A stretch of DNA of 64,000 nucleotides from Bemisia tabaci (GCF_918797505.1 NC_092797.1:22643372-22707371), one strand, 5' to 3'. Positions 34,799 through 47,088 are shown, counted from the stretch's first letter. Notes: generated by a model from the letters alone, not told the origin. Made by a program: numbers and translations.

Positions 34799-35885
34799 TC
34801 ATTTACCTAGTTTTACAACGCCGTGAAATATTCAACATTTTTTGGGAGTATGAGTATGCAAACCGCACAACCTAGGCTAACTTGTTAATTAAACTCGGTT
34901 CAAGTTCGCATGCTCGCTTAACCATATGAAGTTAAAGTCAAAATTCAACAAAAAACGGGGAACCGCAAAATCAAAATCGAACATGTTTCTAAACAGGCGA
35001 AAACAAAAGAAGCGTGTTAGAAAAACAAGCGTGTCTTTGAAAAATTCCAGCAACACGTCGCAGATGAAAAATGATGCTTTTATAAGGTGCATAAATGCTT
35101 TGTAGGAGATTTATAACAAAGTTAAGCGACTATTTATTAATGAGAAGGTATTAATTTCTAATAATCGTCACAATGTCAAAGTGGATGGCCAAACTAGAGC
35201 TGTAGATAATTAAGGATAAGAAAGGCAAGTTGACAACACTGAAAAATTTGTGTCCTGAAATATGCTGGTTAGGAAAAGCAAGTATTCAACAACGAACGTG
35301 AATTTCGAACATCATTCTTATCGTTGTATAGCACTGAAGTTGAATATGTGTAAATCAAAGCAAATTTTTCCAAATCTTCCCAAGTTTTTTTGAAATTTAA
35401 TGAAACATTTATACAACATCCCCGTGAAATTTCCGCCCTTTGGGGGCCAAGGCATACGGCATCTGTCGTCTTTTATTATATTATGAATTGGCCAAAAACG
35501 AGTGAAGAAATTCTACTGATATCACTAAAGCTTCAGCTCGCATCAGTAGATTAAACTGTTATCAGAATTATTTATAGGTTTCTATTCGTCTTTGTCAACA
35601 GGTTACCTTATCAATCATCATAGTCATCAAAAATTAGGGCGTAAAAATATTTTATACAAATCGGTGTTTAAGAGCATGGGATGAAGATACTTTTCCGCCG
35701 ACAGCCCCTGACGGTTAGGCAGTAATAGTTATCCCCTTGGCGAAGGTGAATATTGGGCAAAAATTCAGGGGGATAAGGTCTATTATTAATGAAAATCCCG
35801 AGTAAATACAGTTCGTTTGCATGACGAGGCCTTACAGCGCCAAAAAAGATGCAAACGAAAACTGGAAAAAAACATCTTAGTAATG
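34799..35885. other. No gene recognised
   Basis: AT-rich. Contains one copy of the GACAGCCCCTGACGG word (35697). No coding signal seen. Confidence 0.45.
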
Positions 35886-36139
35886 CTGCCGTGCTAAGGA
35901 AGAACGCCGTATGGACCTTCAGGCGTTGCTAAATTTCCTTTGATAAAATACGATTCTCCTGGTAAACTTATGGATATTTACCTTCCAATTTTTCAGATAA
36001 TTTTGTTCGCAATTTCACCTGAAGTTCCTGAAAACTTCAAGGAAAACTATTCATATAGCTTTCCTCAAAAATATGCATTTTATCGAAGGAAATTTGGCAA
36101 CTCTCGATTGTTCATACGATATTCTTCCTTAGCACGGCT
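35886..36139. mobile_element. MITE family A, copy 2 (254 bp)
   Basis: Left end CTGCCGTGCTAAGGAAGAAC; right end TTCTTCCTTAGCACGGCTG. The inner halves of the TIRs carry TTGCTAAATTTCC or its complement. Same family and almost the same length as 1925-2176. Confidence 0.75.
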
Positions 36140-36272
36140 GAGTGCAAGGGACGGAGGCGGGACCTACCATGAAGTTCTGCCGACAGCCCCTGACGGGTAG
36201 GCAATCCATACAGTAAGTATAGTCGTAGCGCGATGTGTAGGAAAACCAATCCACCTAACCAAACTACCTAAT

Positions 36273-36344
36273 TATTGCACTCACTGCCTGTTTCGTCTCT
36301 GCCCGCACGCAGTGCGGCGATTTCGGCCAGGCTGTGAGTGCAAT
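36273..36344. repeat. 72-bp module with inverted ends, copy 1
   Basis: Starts ATTGCACTCACTGCCTG and ends CAGGCTGTGAGTGCAAT, so the module can fold on itself. The middle includes TTTCGTCTCTGCCCGCACGC and GATTTCGG. A second copy lies 918 bp downstream in the same orientation. Confidence 0.75.
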
Positions 36345-37190
36345 TCCTAAGTTCTTACAAACAGATGAAAAGGTCTGTAGAGTGGTGGGTGGTGGGTATT
36401 AGCTTACTTATGGCTATGTATTTAATGCATGTATTATATCCTGCCCAGAAAATCCACTGACCAGTACCAGATTCCTGATCTCGGTAACCACACAACCATT
36501 ATATCTAAGCGCACGGTTAACACTCCCAGAAGTCTGGTGCTGGCCACTAGATTTCTTCGGAGATGGAAATTACCAGACAGTCGAAGACTCACAACCAGGT
36601 TATTTTCCGTGGACGATGCGTGGATTGAACGGGTTATTAGAAGAGGAACGTGCTTAACCATCAAAAGTCAAGTTTCGGGAAAACATGTAAAAACTTTATT
36701 TCTTTCATCAATTGTGCTATGTCTGCCTAAAAAAATGCATCAATGTTCTAAATGTCATCTGTAATAAGACCACGGTCACACGAGCAGGTTCGAAGAGATT
36801 GGGTAAATATTAAAACATCTAAAATTTTGGTGGATACGTCCTTCTTCCATAAAACCGCTCAGTGCTGCCATTTTTAGCAGCACCATAAAAATATCAAGTA
36901 TTAAGGAGCATGCATGTTTGATGACAAAGTTAATAATCATATAGCGTGTGCCTTTACTCGAGTGGTTTTGATCTTTAAGAAGTACCTAGCGCTGGGAGAA
37001 TTGGCTCGGAACTTAAGCCCTTCTTCCGTTAAAGCAGATATTCAAAAGTTTTAAAAAAAACCTTAGAGAGAAATTTTGGTAGAAGCGCTCGGTAGTAAAA
37101 TGTGTCCAACTTTAACGGATAGTATTCCGTCGAAAACTGAAATTGCTGAAAATTCGACGGGTACGCTTTCTTCAAACAACCCGTTCAACT

Positions 37191-37261
37191 ATTGCCCTCA
37201 CTGCCCGTTTCGTCTCTACCCGCACACAGTGCGGTGATTTCGGCCAGGCTGTGAGAGCAAT
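37191..37261. repeat. 72-bp module with inverted ends, copy 2
   Basis: Same module as 36273-36344 with several substitutions (for example ATTGCCCTCACTGCCCG), followed like copy 1 by CCTAAGTTCTTA. Both could be ends of one larger element or two small foldback insertions. Confidence 0.7.
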
Positions 37262-37318
37262 CCCTAAGTTCTTAAACACGGAAGTTACGAGGAGAACGTA
37301 ATAACAGTTGATTTTTTC

Positions 37319-37349
37319 TTGTTTTGTTTTTTTTTTTTTTTTTTTTTTT
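37319..37349 (-). repeat. Poly(T) tract
   Basis: Long T-run, minus-strand poly(A). No retroelement body identified. Confidence 0.75.
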
Positions 37350-37439
37350 CTAGAGTAACTAAGAGAAAAAGTAAGAAAAAATTAACGCACTAGCCTTTTT
37401 TGGAGTGTTCAATTCAGTCCCTAATTTATAAAATAAATT

Positions 37440-37790
37440 CAATCAAAAGGTATTATTGACGACGGCAGTAAAGAGGCAGACAAGAAAACCGAGAAAAATT
37501 CCGGTGGACTGGTCGATATATAGGGTCATTTTGGACCGGCTCAACTCATTTCATCTTGCAAAAAAAAACACCTGAAATAGGCCGGTTCAAATACTGATGG
37601 ACCAAAGTGTACCGCCGTTTAATTTTCGACCCACGAGCTCGCCTCCTACCAACGAACAACATACGGCTCGTTTTTATCAGTAAGTATACGAATCATATCC
37701 CAGAGTCAAAAAAGTTTGAACGGAAATAAACACGAAGTTGTGTTTCACTACCACTGCCCACTTTTCGTAATTCAACAGCCGTTAATGATT
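37440..37790 (-). repeat. Interspersed repeat family B, copy 2
   Basis: Reverse complement shares ordered blocks with 28800-29350 (AACGGCTGTTGAA, TTGAACCGGCCTA, ATATCGACC). More diverged than a recent copy. Confidence 0.5.
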
Positions 37791-40700
37791 GCAACCAAGG
37801 ATCCTTGCAATAAAGTTAGAAAATTGGGCTGAAAAAACTAAACGAATCGATGAAGAAATTCAATCGAAGTTTCAACTCAAGTTTTACTCTTTTCCTTCCT
37901 TCCTTTTTTTGAAGAAATTAATAAACATTTTTTCCATTTAAGGTTTCTGTGAATTTCCTTCGCTCTTTCACGGATATTCACAGATCATTTCAAAGAGACA
38001 CTCTAGGTAGTTTCCATTTAAAAAAAACTGTACTTAAAACATCGTGGGTGATTTCGAAAGTCAGTAAAGTCAACAAAATGTATAAAACTAGGGTGGGACT
38101 AGAGGAGTCGGGGACCTAGGACCTCTCAGAGTTCTACTACGCGCTCTTGAAAAATGCGAGGGATTTGCGAAATAAGTGCATGACATTTTTGTCACGATTG
38201 AAACTGTATTTTGATTGATTTAAGATTTAAAGTGGCTCCTGGGGCATCTCAATCCCCAAGCCTTAATAGGGGGCATCCCATCAACCCCTCTTACAAGCTG
38301 GGGGAGACCTTGACGTACAATTACACAGCTCCTTAGTGGGATGTCTTCCTGTGCACTCCTAGCCCTTCCTAGATTAAGTATCTCTCCCACGAAAAATGCC
38401 TAGTTCCACATATGAATAGTATACGTATTTTACGAATTAAGCATCTATTTATTTTTGGCTCTAACAGATCGAAATGAAATTCAAAACTTTATTGCGAATA
38501 AGGTAAGCTAATCATTTTCATGTGTATTACGTAAGTAACAATAAGTGTAAGTAACGAGAACAAGTAAATGAAGATTGTTCTTTTCTTTTGCAAAATATGT
38601 CTTCGGATATATGAGGATTCTTCACTTGAAAACGTAATCAATTGCGTTAGTGAAGCTACTACTTGAGAAAGGATCCTGACGAACATTTGAGCTACGTGTG
38701 GCACATAAATCTACGCACACTCTCGGAATGACTCCGGACAGACATAAGAAAATCTCTGATTTCCGAAAAAATGAGCGACAAAGTAAGGGGTTACCCCATG
38801 ATGTTTAAGATATCAATCCCTTAAAGATTCATTAAAAATCAGTTACCATTGAAAAATATTTTTACATTCAATCTTTCGAGAGGAAGATTGCGAAATTTAT
38901 ATCCGTGTGTTCGTCCGCGATTTGGATTGAAAATAAAAACGTGAAAGGAGAATAGATTCTTTTTTTGTAAGTGGCATGCTGCAATCAACATAATCCGAAT
39001 GCTTCCATTTTATTCTTTCAAATATACGGAACCGACTCTTTCAGCAAAGTCATTTATTTTCTGCTAAAGTTCATTTGGATCCTATCTGATTGGTCCCATC
39101 TGAGTTTTAAGTTAACAATAAACGGATATGTGACCATCCAAGGGTAAAAAAATCCACGGGGGCATTTCCAATTAATCGATATTAGTCGAAATAAGGGTCG
39201 AAAAATCGGATTTTAATCTTTTGGCGGAATCTTCTCAAAGATGTACTGAAAAATAAGTTAGGTATTAGAAAAGTTTACTTTTCGCGCTACGGAAGGGCAT
39301 AAGTTCAATCGTACTTCCGAAATTGTATATTTCCTGAACATAACAGAATAGAACATTTTCATCAGAACTACGCTAAATTTTCTGAGCTAAAAAATTAAAA
39401 TCGCCATAACTCTGGTTCGATTTAACACGTTTGTTATTTAGGTTTGACACGCCTGTTTAACACGCAGGCGGAAGATCTGACACCGAGAAATGACGAAGCG
39501 GCATCGGTTAAAGCGGGCGCCGTTGTGTACGCGTAATGCGAGAAGTATTCGTGCAGTCTTGTAGGCGCTAATAATGTGCGTTTCACGCCGACCGCGACCG
39601 CACAGTGATTGGGATTATTCAAAAATTAGCCGAGGGAGCATTTCTCACTCTCAACTCGCTACTTCGGTTGCTTGTGCAGATGCAATAAGACCAAAGCCCC
39701 ATGACGGGGTAAAAAATAAAAAAAACTTGTCACTAAGATGGAGTTTTCGCACACTCCGAATTAGAGGCTACTGTCATTTGAAATGTGTTGTATTGAAATC
39801 TAACTAATTTACTTCTCTCTATTTACATATAATATTAATAGTCTTAAAAAGAAGGCATTCATTTGATCCCATTAAGTTAAGAGCCTAACTTTTTGATATA
39901 ATGCACTCACCCTCCATTTTTTTGTGAAGAAATTAATCGCCTGACTTGCTGAATGTCTCTAATAAAATTAACTGACTGACTAAAAATGCGTTGTTTCTAA
40001 GAAATTATATGGGGGGGGGGGACCTAATTACTTATGATGAAACTTGCTGCAGTTGAGTTTTAAGTAAGTGAAAATTACCGAGAATGGTTAGTTTTTTAAT
40101 AATGGGGGGGGGGGAGAAGGGGTGCGATCGTAAAATTTTGGATCGCATGATACGGCGTGGGTAAACTGAAGAAGAAAATGCATCCTTGCCATTACTTGCG
40201 GACGGTCACAAATCTTTACATAAAAATCCAAATATACATATACTACTATGAATCCTGAAACATTGGATACTTTATCTTCGGATTACCTTCTCCTATCTGA
40301 TTAAAAAAAAACCCATTTTCAAAGTTGATGTCACGGGGGTAGTTTCACAACGGCATATAGTTTAAGGCATTCGAAACGAGTCATTGCCTAATAATTTATG
40401 ATCCGATTTGATATACTGGCATTAATGCAAACTTAAACAAATAATCATTACAGATCTGTCTTGATAGCCTAATCATGAGACCAACTTGACATCTAGGAAT
40501 GCTATCTGGCTATCTAGAAATTTTGGGAATCGCTTTACGAGAAGCTGAGATCGGGTCACCAAACGATTATTAAAGTTTTCTGAGCAGCTAAAAATAAGCC
40601 GCTAGCGGCTCAAAAACCTACTTTTCCAGTGTTTTTTTAATTATGTATAATAGCCTTGTTTTTCCCAATGCTTTCATTCTGCCGAGATGATATTTTTGGG

Positions 40701-41350
40701 CTATGTCATTTTGTGCATTCCTCTTAGGGTGATGCACAAGAGATTTTAAGTCAAGAAGGTTTTAAGGATCATCCGGAAATTACAAAGCTTAAAATTCAAA
40801 TTAAGCATTGATGCCTGACCAGCAATAGATTTAAGTCCATTAAGCACGGTAAGCAGAATAGCAGTATTCAATTGCAGATTTTTCAAGCTCTGAAAAAGTG
40901 TTGCGTTACTATTATGGATATGAATATGTGTACTCTAGAACAGTCAACGACGAGGATACATATAATGCGGCAAAGGTATCACAAACTTCAACGGATCATT
41001 TCTAATGAAAGAATGCTTTCAATCTTCCACTTGAAAATTTTTTAGGCAAATAAACAAGAAATATATTAGATTTTATGCTCAGTTCATGTCAAAACAAAAT
41101 AAACTTAAGTACAAGATAGGGATCTAGACAAATATTTCAAAGTGAATTAATTGAAATGATAACTAAGTAAAATGATGCACTAGCTGCAACGTTCTGTAGA
41201 GTTGCCCTGTCACATTTCATCTCCTGACACAGTTTAGAACTGAGTAGTCATAAAAGTATGACTATTTTATACATCTTTCTTACAACTAGGTGTACGGCTA
41301 AATCGTCATAGTGGGTGCCTGGGTATCAGGCCTTGAGGTGAATCGTTTAA
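37791..41350. other. No gene recognised
   Basis: AT-rich single-copy-looking DNA with two G-runs (about 40012-40021 and 40106-40116). No conserved exon found on either strand. A CpG-richer patch at about 39440-39600 has no recognisable ORF. Confidence 0.45.
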
Positions 41351-42255
41351 GCAGGCCCGCCAAATCTCGCCCATCTCGGGCCCTGGTACCGATTCTAAGG
41401 CCCGGGCCCGCCCCCCTCCCCCGTGGGTGAAGGGGATCCGAGGGGCCTCTCCTGGGAAATTTTTGAATTTTGTAATCTATTTGGACGCATTTTTGGCAGG
41501 GCCGGATTTAGCTTTTTGCAGCCCCCGGGCAAGCTACATTTTGCCGCCCCTGGGTCTGCAATATTTCGCCACTATATTGTCAACAGTATCCCCTCCTCCC
41601 CCTACCCTCTCCGCACTCCCAACTTCCCACGCCATCTCATCTTGCCCCCCCCCCCCCCCCCCTCGTGCGCCGCCTGGGCGCGTGCGCGTAGCTGCTTCAA
41701 AATGCGCCGCGAATATATAAAATGGAATGGATGGATGAGACAAAAATAAAAAGTGGAGACAAAGTTGAAGCTAGTGTAGCTCAATGTATTAGTTGCAATG
41801 TATTTTCGGAAGATCAGGTTAAAAAGTTTTTCTCCGGGTTTTCAGTTTAGCAAAACTGTCAACGAGAGCATCAACGTCTAAATTGATTATCAAGTCTGCC
41901 TCGATGTTTAAAATTGCCGTGTTGTTTAGTATCACTCCAACGAACGATCATCCTAGCGCTCAAGGCCGGACCTAAGGGGCGGCAGCTTTGCCGCTCCCGT
42001 CAAGCGTCAACTCCCTTCCTTCATACATTTTGCCGCTCATCTTTTCACTTCGCTCCGTCTCTGTCTCCATTTTTTCTTTTTTTCTCGCTTTAACTTTCAA
42101 TTAATCCAGGGCCAAAATTTGCCGCCCCTCAAAATTTGCCGCTATGGGCAAGTGCCCCAGTGCCCTATAGGTAAATCCGGTCCTGCCTCCAGGGCCCGGG
42201 CCGCGGTACCAAGGACCCAGTATCCCTCCCCCCCCCCCCCTTGTGGCGGACCTGC
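41351..42255. mobile_element. Composite TIR element with nested hAT-like insertion
   Basis: Outer ends GCAGGCCCGCC and GGCGGACCTGC are inverted, and next to them GGGCCCTGGTACC and GGTACCAAGGACCC also pair. The 17-bp sequence AGGCCTTGAGGTGAATC flanks the whole on both sides (41329-41345 and 42261-42277). Inside lies a second inverted pair, CAGGGCCGGATTTA at 41497 and TAAATCCGGTCCTG ending at 42185; that type of terminus is common in hAT elements. I see no 8-bp duplication next to the inner pair. No transposase. Confidence 0.55.
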
Positions 42256-42510
42256 GTGTAAGGCCTTGAGGTGAATCTTGTAAGGCCTCGAAATGGTTCC
42301 GCTGAACCCGGGTTCCCGGGAACCCGAGTTGTTTTCATCGCGACTTGCCTCTCTCGGCCGAGGCGTGCAACGACGACCGCCGCTCGTGCAGCTCCGGCGA
42401 GGATCCCATCGGCAGATCCGCCCAGACCTGCTGGCGCTGAGCCCCGATGGACGGTGCCTACCGAAACTCCCGGGCTACTGCACCCCCATCACCATACGCA
42501 TGGCCACCCG

Positions 42511-42653
42511 AGGCCCTCGTTGCGGGGACAAAATCGCAAACCGATCCCCGTCCAAGTGGAGCTCATCAATGTTCATCGATAAGCATCGATGAACGTTGGT
42601 GACTTCCACTTGGATGGAGGTCTGCTCGCTGTTCGTCCGTGTAACGAGGGCCT
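42511..42653. repeat. 143-bp imperfect palindrome
   Basis: Left AGGCCCTCGTTG and TCCAAGTGGA pair with TCCACTTGGA and AACGAGGGCCT on the right. The centre is ATCGATAAGCATCGAT. Part of the GC-rich repeat cluster between 42.2 and 42.8 kb. Confidence 0.75.
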
Positions 42654-42659
42654 TGGAGT

Positions 42660-42811
42660 CGAAGGTGCGTCTACGCAGTTCGTCCGACTGTCAGATGTAG
42701 GGTATACGTCAAACAACCCCCCAGGCGCTCTGTCGGATGACAAAGCGCCCGGCGGACTGCTTGGCGGACCATCCGTCCGATAATCGGATGAACTGTGGAG
42801 ACGCACCTTCG
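42660..42811. mobile_element. Short TIR element (152 bp)
   Basis: Starts CGAAGGTGCGTCTACGCAGT and ends ACTGTGGAGACGCACCTTCG. The following TCCGACTGTC/ATCGGA stretch also pairs. The ends resemble those of the 1,274-bp element at 13318-14591 (GTGCGTCC then GTCCGAC), so this may be its MITE derivative. Confidence 0.65.
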
Positions 42812-42835
42812 GCTCGGTTCCCACCACCACCACCA

Positions 42836-43370
42836 ACATGCAACAACAACATGCAACACTAACAGCAACACCAACATGCGACATGCAACATGCAACACCA
42901 ACATGCACCATGCAACACAAACATAGAGAAAACAGAGAAAAGCAAAGAAAGAGAGGAAAGAGAAAAGAGAAGAAAGAGAAAAGAGAAGAAAAAGAGAAAA
43001 AGAGAAAAAAGAAGAGAAGAGAGAAAAGAAGAACAAGGTAAAAGAGAAGAACAAGAGAAGAAAGATGAACAAGGTAAAAGAAGAACAAGAGAAAAAGAAG
43101 AACAAGGGGAAAAAGAAGAACAAGGGGGAAAAGAAGAACAAGGAGAAGAAGAGAAAAATGAGGAACAAGGGGAAAAAAGAAAAATGAAGAAAAACGGGAA
43201 AAAGAAGAACAAGGGGGAAAAGAAGAAAAAGAGAAAAATGAAGAAAAGGAGAAAATAGAAGAGGAGAAAAATAAGCAAAAGATAAAATAGAGGAAGAAAT
43301 GAAAAAAGAAGAATAAAATAGAAAAGAGGAGAAAACATTGATTAGAGGGAGGTTAGAAATGCAAAGGAAG
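42836..43370. repeat. CAACATGCA repeats plus purine-rich tract
   Basis: About 90 bp of ATGCAACACCAACATGC-type repeats precede some 430 bp of A/G-rich DNA (AGAAGAACAAGGGG words). It matches the arrangement at 12.5-12.9 kb. Long frames read from it on either strand are artefacts. Confidence 0.8.
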
Positions 43371-44067
43371 TTACAGAGACCAACCGGACAATAGGAGCGG
43401 TTGGGGGGGGGGGGGCAAATCAAGGGTTTGAGGAGAAAAGCAAAATGGGGAGGGGAGCAGAAAGCAGAGGATCAGGATGAGAAGAAAAAAAGGTGCGTGA
43501 AGAACGGCCTACATCTCTGCAATCCATCGAGGATTCCGCGCTAATTGAAGATACCTGACCCGAGATAAATCCATGGGGTGCATAAAAATGCGGACAAAGG
43601 GACGATTTTTAAGGGCCTAAAGTAAAAAATCTAGGCAAACGAGAAGGAAAAGGTCCTCCAATTTTGAAATTGGCAGGAACTTCTGTGGAAAGCCAGTACG
43701 TGCGCTCGGAAACTCGAAAGCTTCGAAGATCCAGAATCCCTGCGACCACACGAGAGGCATCTAAAAGTGGCCGTTGTTCTACATCAAGGTGCCGAGGGGC
43801 AACGTTGCACTTTTTCTGAATGAAAATCGATGGAAAATGACTCCACACGCTGAATTTGCGGATTCTCGACACCATCACCAGAAACTAAATCAGATACTGA
43901 GCCGACCCTCATACAAAATTATGAAACGCTGAGCCAGACAGACACCCCCCCCCCCCCCCCAACGATTGAGATCAATTAACTGAATAGCTATAATAGTTGC
44001 TAACAAATAGGTATACAGCACCGAAGAGTTCTCTCCTGACATGACGAAATCTCATATTCACTTATAA
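43371..44067. other. No gene recognised
   Basis: Contains a G11 run (43403) and a C14 run (43946). The minus-strand open frame at 43609-43878 matches no domain I know and is probably part of an interspersed repeat. Confidence 0.45.
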
Positions 44068-44268
44068 CAAGTATACTCTCAATGTAATGAAATTGGAACA
44101 ATTGAACACATTCTCCTAGAATGCCGCAAAAATAAAACCAACCTCAGATATCAACTCTCCCACCACATTAAATTCCCCGCAACCCTCATTATAAATATTA
44201 CAAAACCCTGAACCCATAGTCTACAAAAAATAGCAATCTTCCTCTCGCACAACAAAATCCAACTGTAA
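44068..44268 (+). pseudogene. Non-LTR retrotransposon (LINE) C-terminal fragment
   Basis: The frame reads QCNEIGTIEHILLECRKNK and continues to a stop at 44209, then remains open again to TAA at 44266. The pattern CxxC...TIEHILLEC is the zinc-knuckle-like CCHC end seen in many insect LINE polyproteins (Jockey, R1, I and similar clades; family knowledge). A stop just upstream (44065-44067), an internal stop and the absence of the reverse-transcriptase catalytic region mark a 5'-truncated dead copy. It is followed by a ~350-nt 3' UTR and a poly(A) tail. Confidence 0.7.
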
Positions 44269-44612
44269 ACCTATCCCTTTCTCAAATCTATTCTCATCTT
44301 CTCTCTCCTCCTATTTCCTGGAATCTGGATATGTGTTTTCATAAGTCATTCCAGTTGAGCCTCTGTGAACGTGAAAATAACCAGGCCTTCATCTAACCAT
44401 AAAAAAAAACCCAATACAGGACAATCTATATCATCTCATAAAACCTCATTACTATCCCTTTATCTCCTACAGAATACTAACATAAATCCCTAGACCTATT
44501 ATGATGCCTACCTTTACCCTTTCATCCCAGCTTTAATTAAAACCTAAATTTCTTTCCAACTTCAGATCCCTTCCAAGGCAGCAGTATCCCCCAGATATAA
44601 AGCCTAAACAAC

Positions 44613-44615
<3 letters not shown>

Positions 44616-44651
<36 letters not shown>
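44616..44651 (+). repeat. Poly(A) tail of the LINE fragment
   Basis: A run of 36 A, 348 nt after the last stop. Sense agrees with the LINE fragment on the plus strand. Confidence 0.8.
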
Positions 44652-44654
<3 letters not shown>

Positions 44655-47088
44655 ACAATAGGTGGTATTTATTTCTTGTAGTCGGAACTGTACTCAAAAC
44701 TGCCAATCTCGGAAACTCATATTTAAAACAAGGACACTCTCTCAGTAGGTAGTACTTCATCATACAGCCGGAGAGCTGAATCCGAAGTCGCCAATCTATC
44801 ATTCGGCGACGTGAGGGGGGGGGGGGGGGGGGGAGCTGCGCCGATTCTAGGAGGATCACTAATTTCAGACGTATTAAAGAGAGCGGAAAGAGTGACGAGC
44901 GGCGGCAGGGGGGGGGGGGGGGGGAGAGAAAGAACGCTCCTAGGCAAGAGTAGTGAAAAGTTCCTAGACACTTTTCGAGGAAACGTTTGGACAGGAAAGG
45001 GTGACGGCGTACCTGAGAGATGGATTGATAATGAAGCGATTCGGTAGACTATCAAAGGGAAAAACCCAAGTGTCGAAAAACATGAGTGAGACAATCGGAA
45101 TGAAATGAGCTGAAATCGCTCGCTTGGGCCTGAATCCCGAGAAAAAGGTTCCTTATCTACCTACTAGACCGCCAGCAGACTGTCAGACATCCGGTGGGGT
45201 GTCTCGCACGCCGAGTCGCCACAAATTCGGATCCCTTGCCGTTTCCTTCGTGTCCACGTCGGCAGATCAATCGAAAACATTTTGATACCGCTCACAATAT
45301 CATTCGAATCTGGCGGGAACCTTACTTTGGACAATACGAAAAGAGAGGGTTTGCGATGCTCAAAAATATCCGATGATGGTTTTTCAAAGTACCAACGAGA
45401 AAACTGACGAATATTCTTTCTTCGTTACTTTAGTGAGAGGTATTGCCACAGGTAAATGTGCTTCCCTGAAATTTTTTTTTGACGAACGGTGATTTTGGAA
45501 ATGCGGGATGTTCCAAAAGACAATTAACTTGATACAATTTACATGCAACTTTCATCATTGGAAATGAATGACACGTTTTAATTTTCGAATTTCACCTCGA
45601 ACTATGCCTTGGAAAAATAAATTATTTTGCAGGGACCTGGAGAAAACTAGTTTCTTCAGACAGAAAACCTCTTCTGAGAAAAGAAGGGGGGGGAATTTTT
45701 GAACTAGGCACCGATCAATGAAAATTACTTAAACATTTTTCGTACAATTTTCCTCACACCAAGAATGATAAGTCAATAAATTGCACAGAAGTAGAGCAAG
45801 AAAATACCCCATAACATTGCCGCATTTGCATAGTGCCTATGAGTCAATTTTGAGACCTTGAATGATGACTAGTGCTTCGGCTGCCTCACGACTGCGTAAA
45901 ATGAATTTTCGATCAAAAAGTGGACAAAAGGCACACATCAGGAAGAGAAGAATAGTTGAGAAGAGGAAATTTATCAGTGATAAAACGTTGAGACTAAAAA
46001 ATCCTGGAAAAAAGCGATCAATTTGAAAAAGGGCACAGCTTAATTAGGTATTTTAGAAATCTTTCCTACAGCATACAAACTGACTTTATTTTAGCAGCTC
46101 TTGCGACGATCAAGGGGTAAACTCAAGATTTGATGAAGAATATTTCCGTTTTATATCTCGATGCATTACTTGCATACGCCAAAACTGAACAGTAAGAGAA
46201 GGTCTCTCTTGAGAAAATTGGTTTGGTGGACATGGAATGCGCCATTTTTCAAATTGGTCGTTCAAACACGTTGAAAGTACATCATAGAGAAGGTAATCAC
46301 ATCATGAATGGGCAGAATTTAAATCAGAAATAGATACAGTATCTCAAACCTCGATTCCAGAGTCTATCAAACCAGAGATCTCAGAAGGAAAGTTGAAAGT
46401 AGAGTTGAAAGCGGAGGCCAAGTTTTCCAACATGCTGGAGACTACCATGATTGAAGTCAGCTACAAAACCCGACCGAATCAACTTATCGCGACAATTAAC
46501 TCGCGAATCATTCATGCACTGTACGATATAACACATGAACACTAAACACTTATATCACGGCGAGAACACAGACGAAACTCTCGAAAGCAGCATTGAATTC
46601 CAACGACACAAAACGAATGAACAAATTCACGAAATTGCGCGGAAAGGGAAGAAACCCGAAACAAGTATCTCAGCGGCTGTTTACTCTCCACGAAACGCGA
46701 CACAATATCCAATGAAAGTTAACGCACACCGAAAGTTCGTTCGCGAGACTTGAAAGTCGGATATTATGTTAAACACTTAAGAAACGAAGTAACGAATGAG
46801 AGGAAGTGACCGAGGTTGAAGCATGGTGCCTCGAGGGTTGATCCGTAGGCATCACGCACGCGACCAGAAACGAACAAACACTGACGCACTGACCGAAATT
46901 GGCCGACGCCAGGAAGGAACCAGAGGGGGGATTGCGGACGGGGAGGAAAGAGAGGAGAGAGAGGAGCGGGTGAGAAACATGCTTCAACGTGAATACAGAC
47001 AGGGTTGCAATATTTCATGAAAATTAAAACCTTGATTCGCATGTTTGGAAATACAGCAGTTTCATGCTTCAGAAATTAAGGTGATTCG
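44652..47088. other. No gene recognised
   Basis: Two long G-runs (44815-44834 and 44908-44924) lie in the left part. A GC-richer patch at about 46530-47030 with CpG words could be a promoter, but no splice-supported ORF was identified. Confidence 0.4.

Larger units (their letters stand above)
36140..37318. other. Non-coding stretch with a repeated 72-bp module
   Basis: Apart from the two modules described separately I recognise nothing. A 111-codon plus-strand frame at 36429-36764 has no known domain and no flanking splice evidence. Confidence 0.4.

Noticed and set aside
36429..36764. 111-codon plus-strand frame
   Set aside because: No family resemblance, surrounded by repeats, and an antisense frame of similar length is open as well.
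41489..42193. 8-bp target duplication for the nested hAT-like element
   Set aside because: The 8 bases on the two sides (ATTTTTGG and CCTCCAGG) do not match, so the hAT assignment rests only on the terminal sequence.
42671..43423. Minus-strand open frames of up to 250 codons, also F/S/L-rich
   Set aside because: Same reason: complement of the second purine tract, with several overlapping open frames and no domain.
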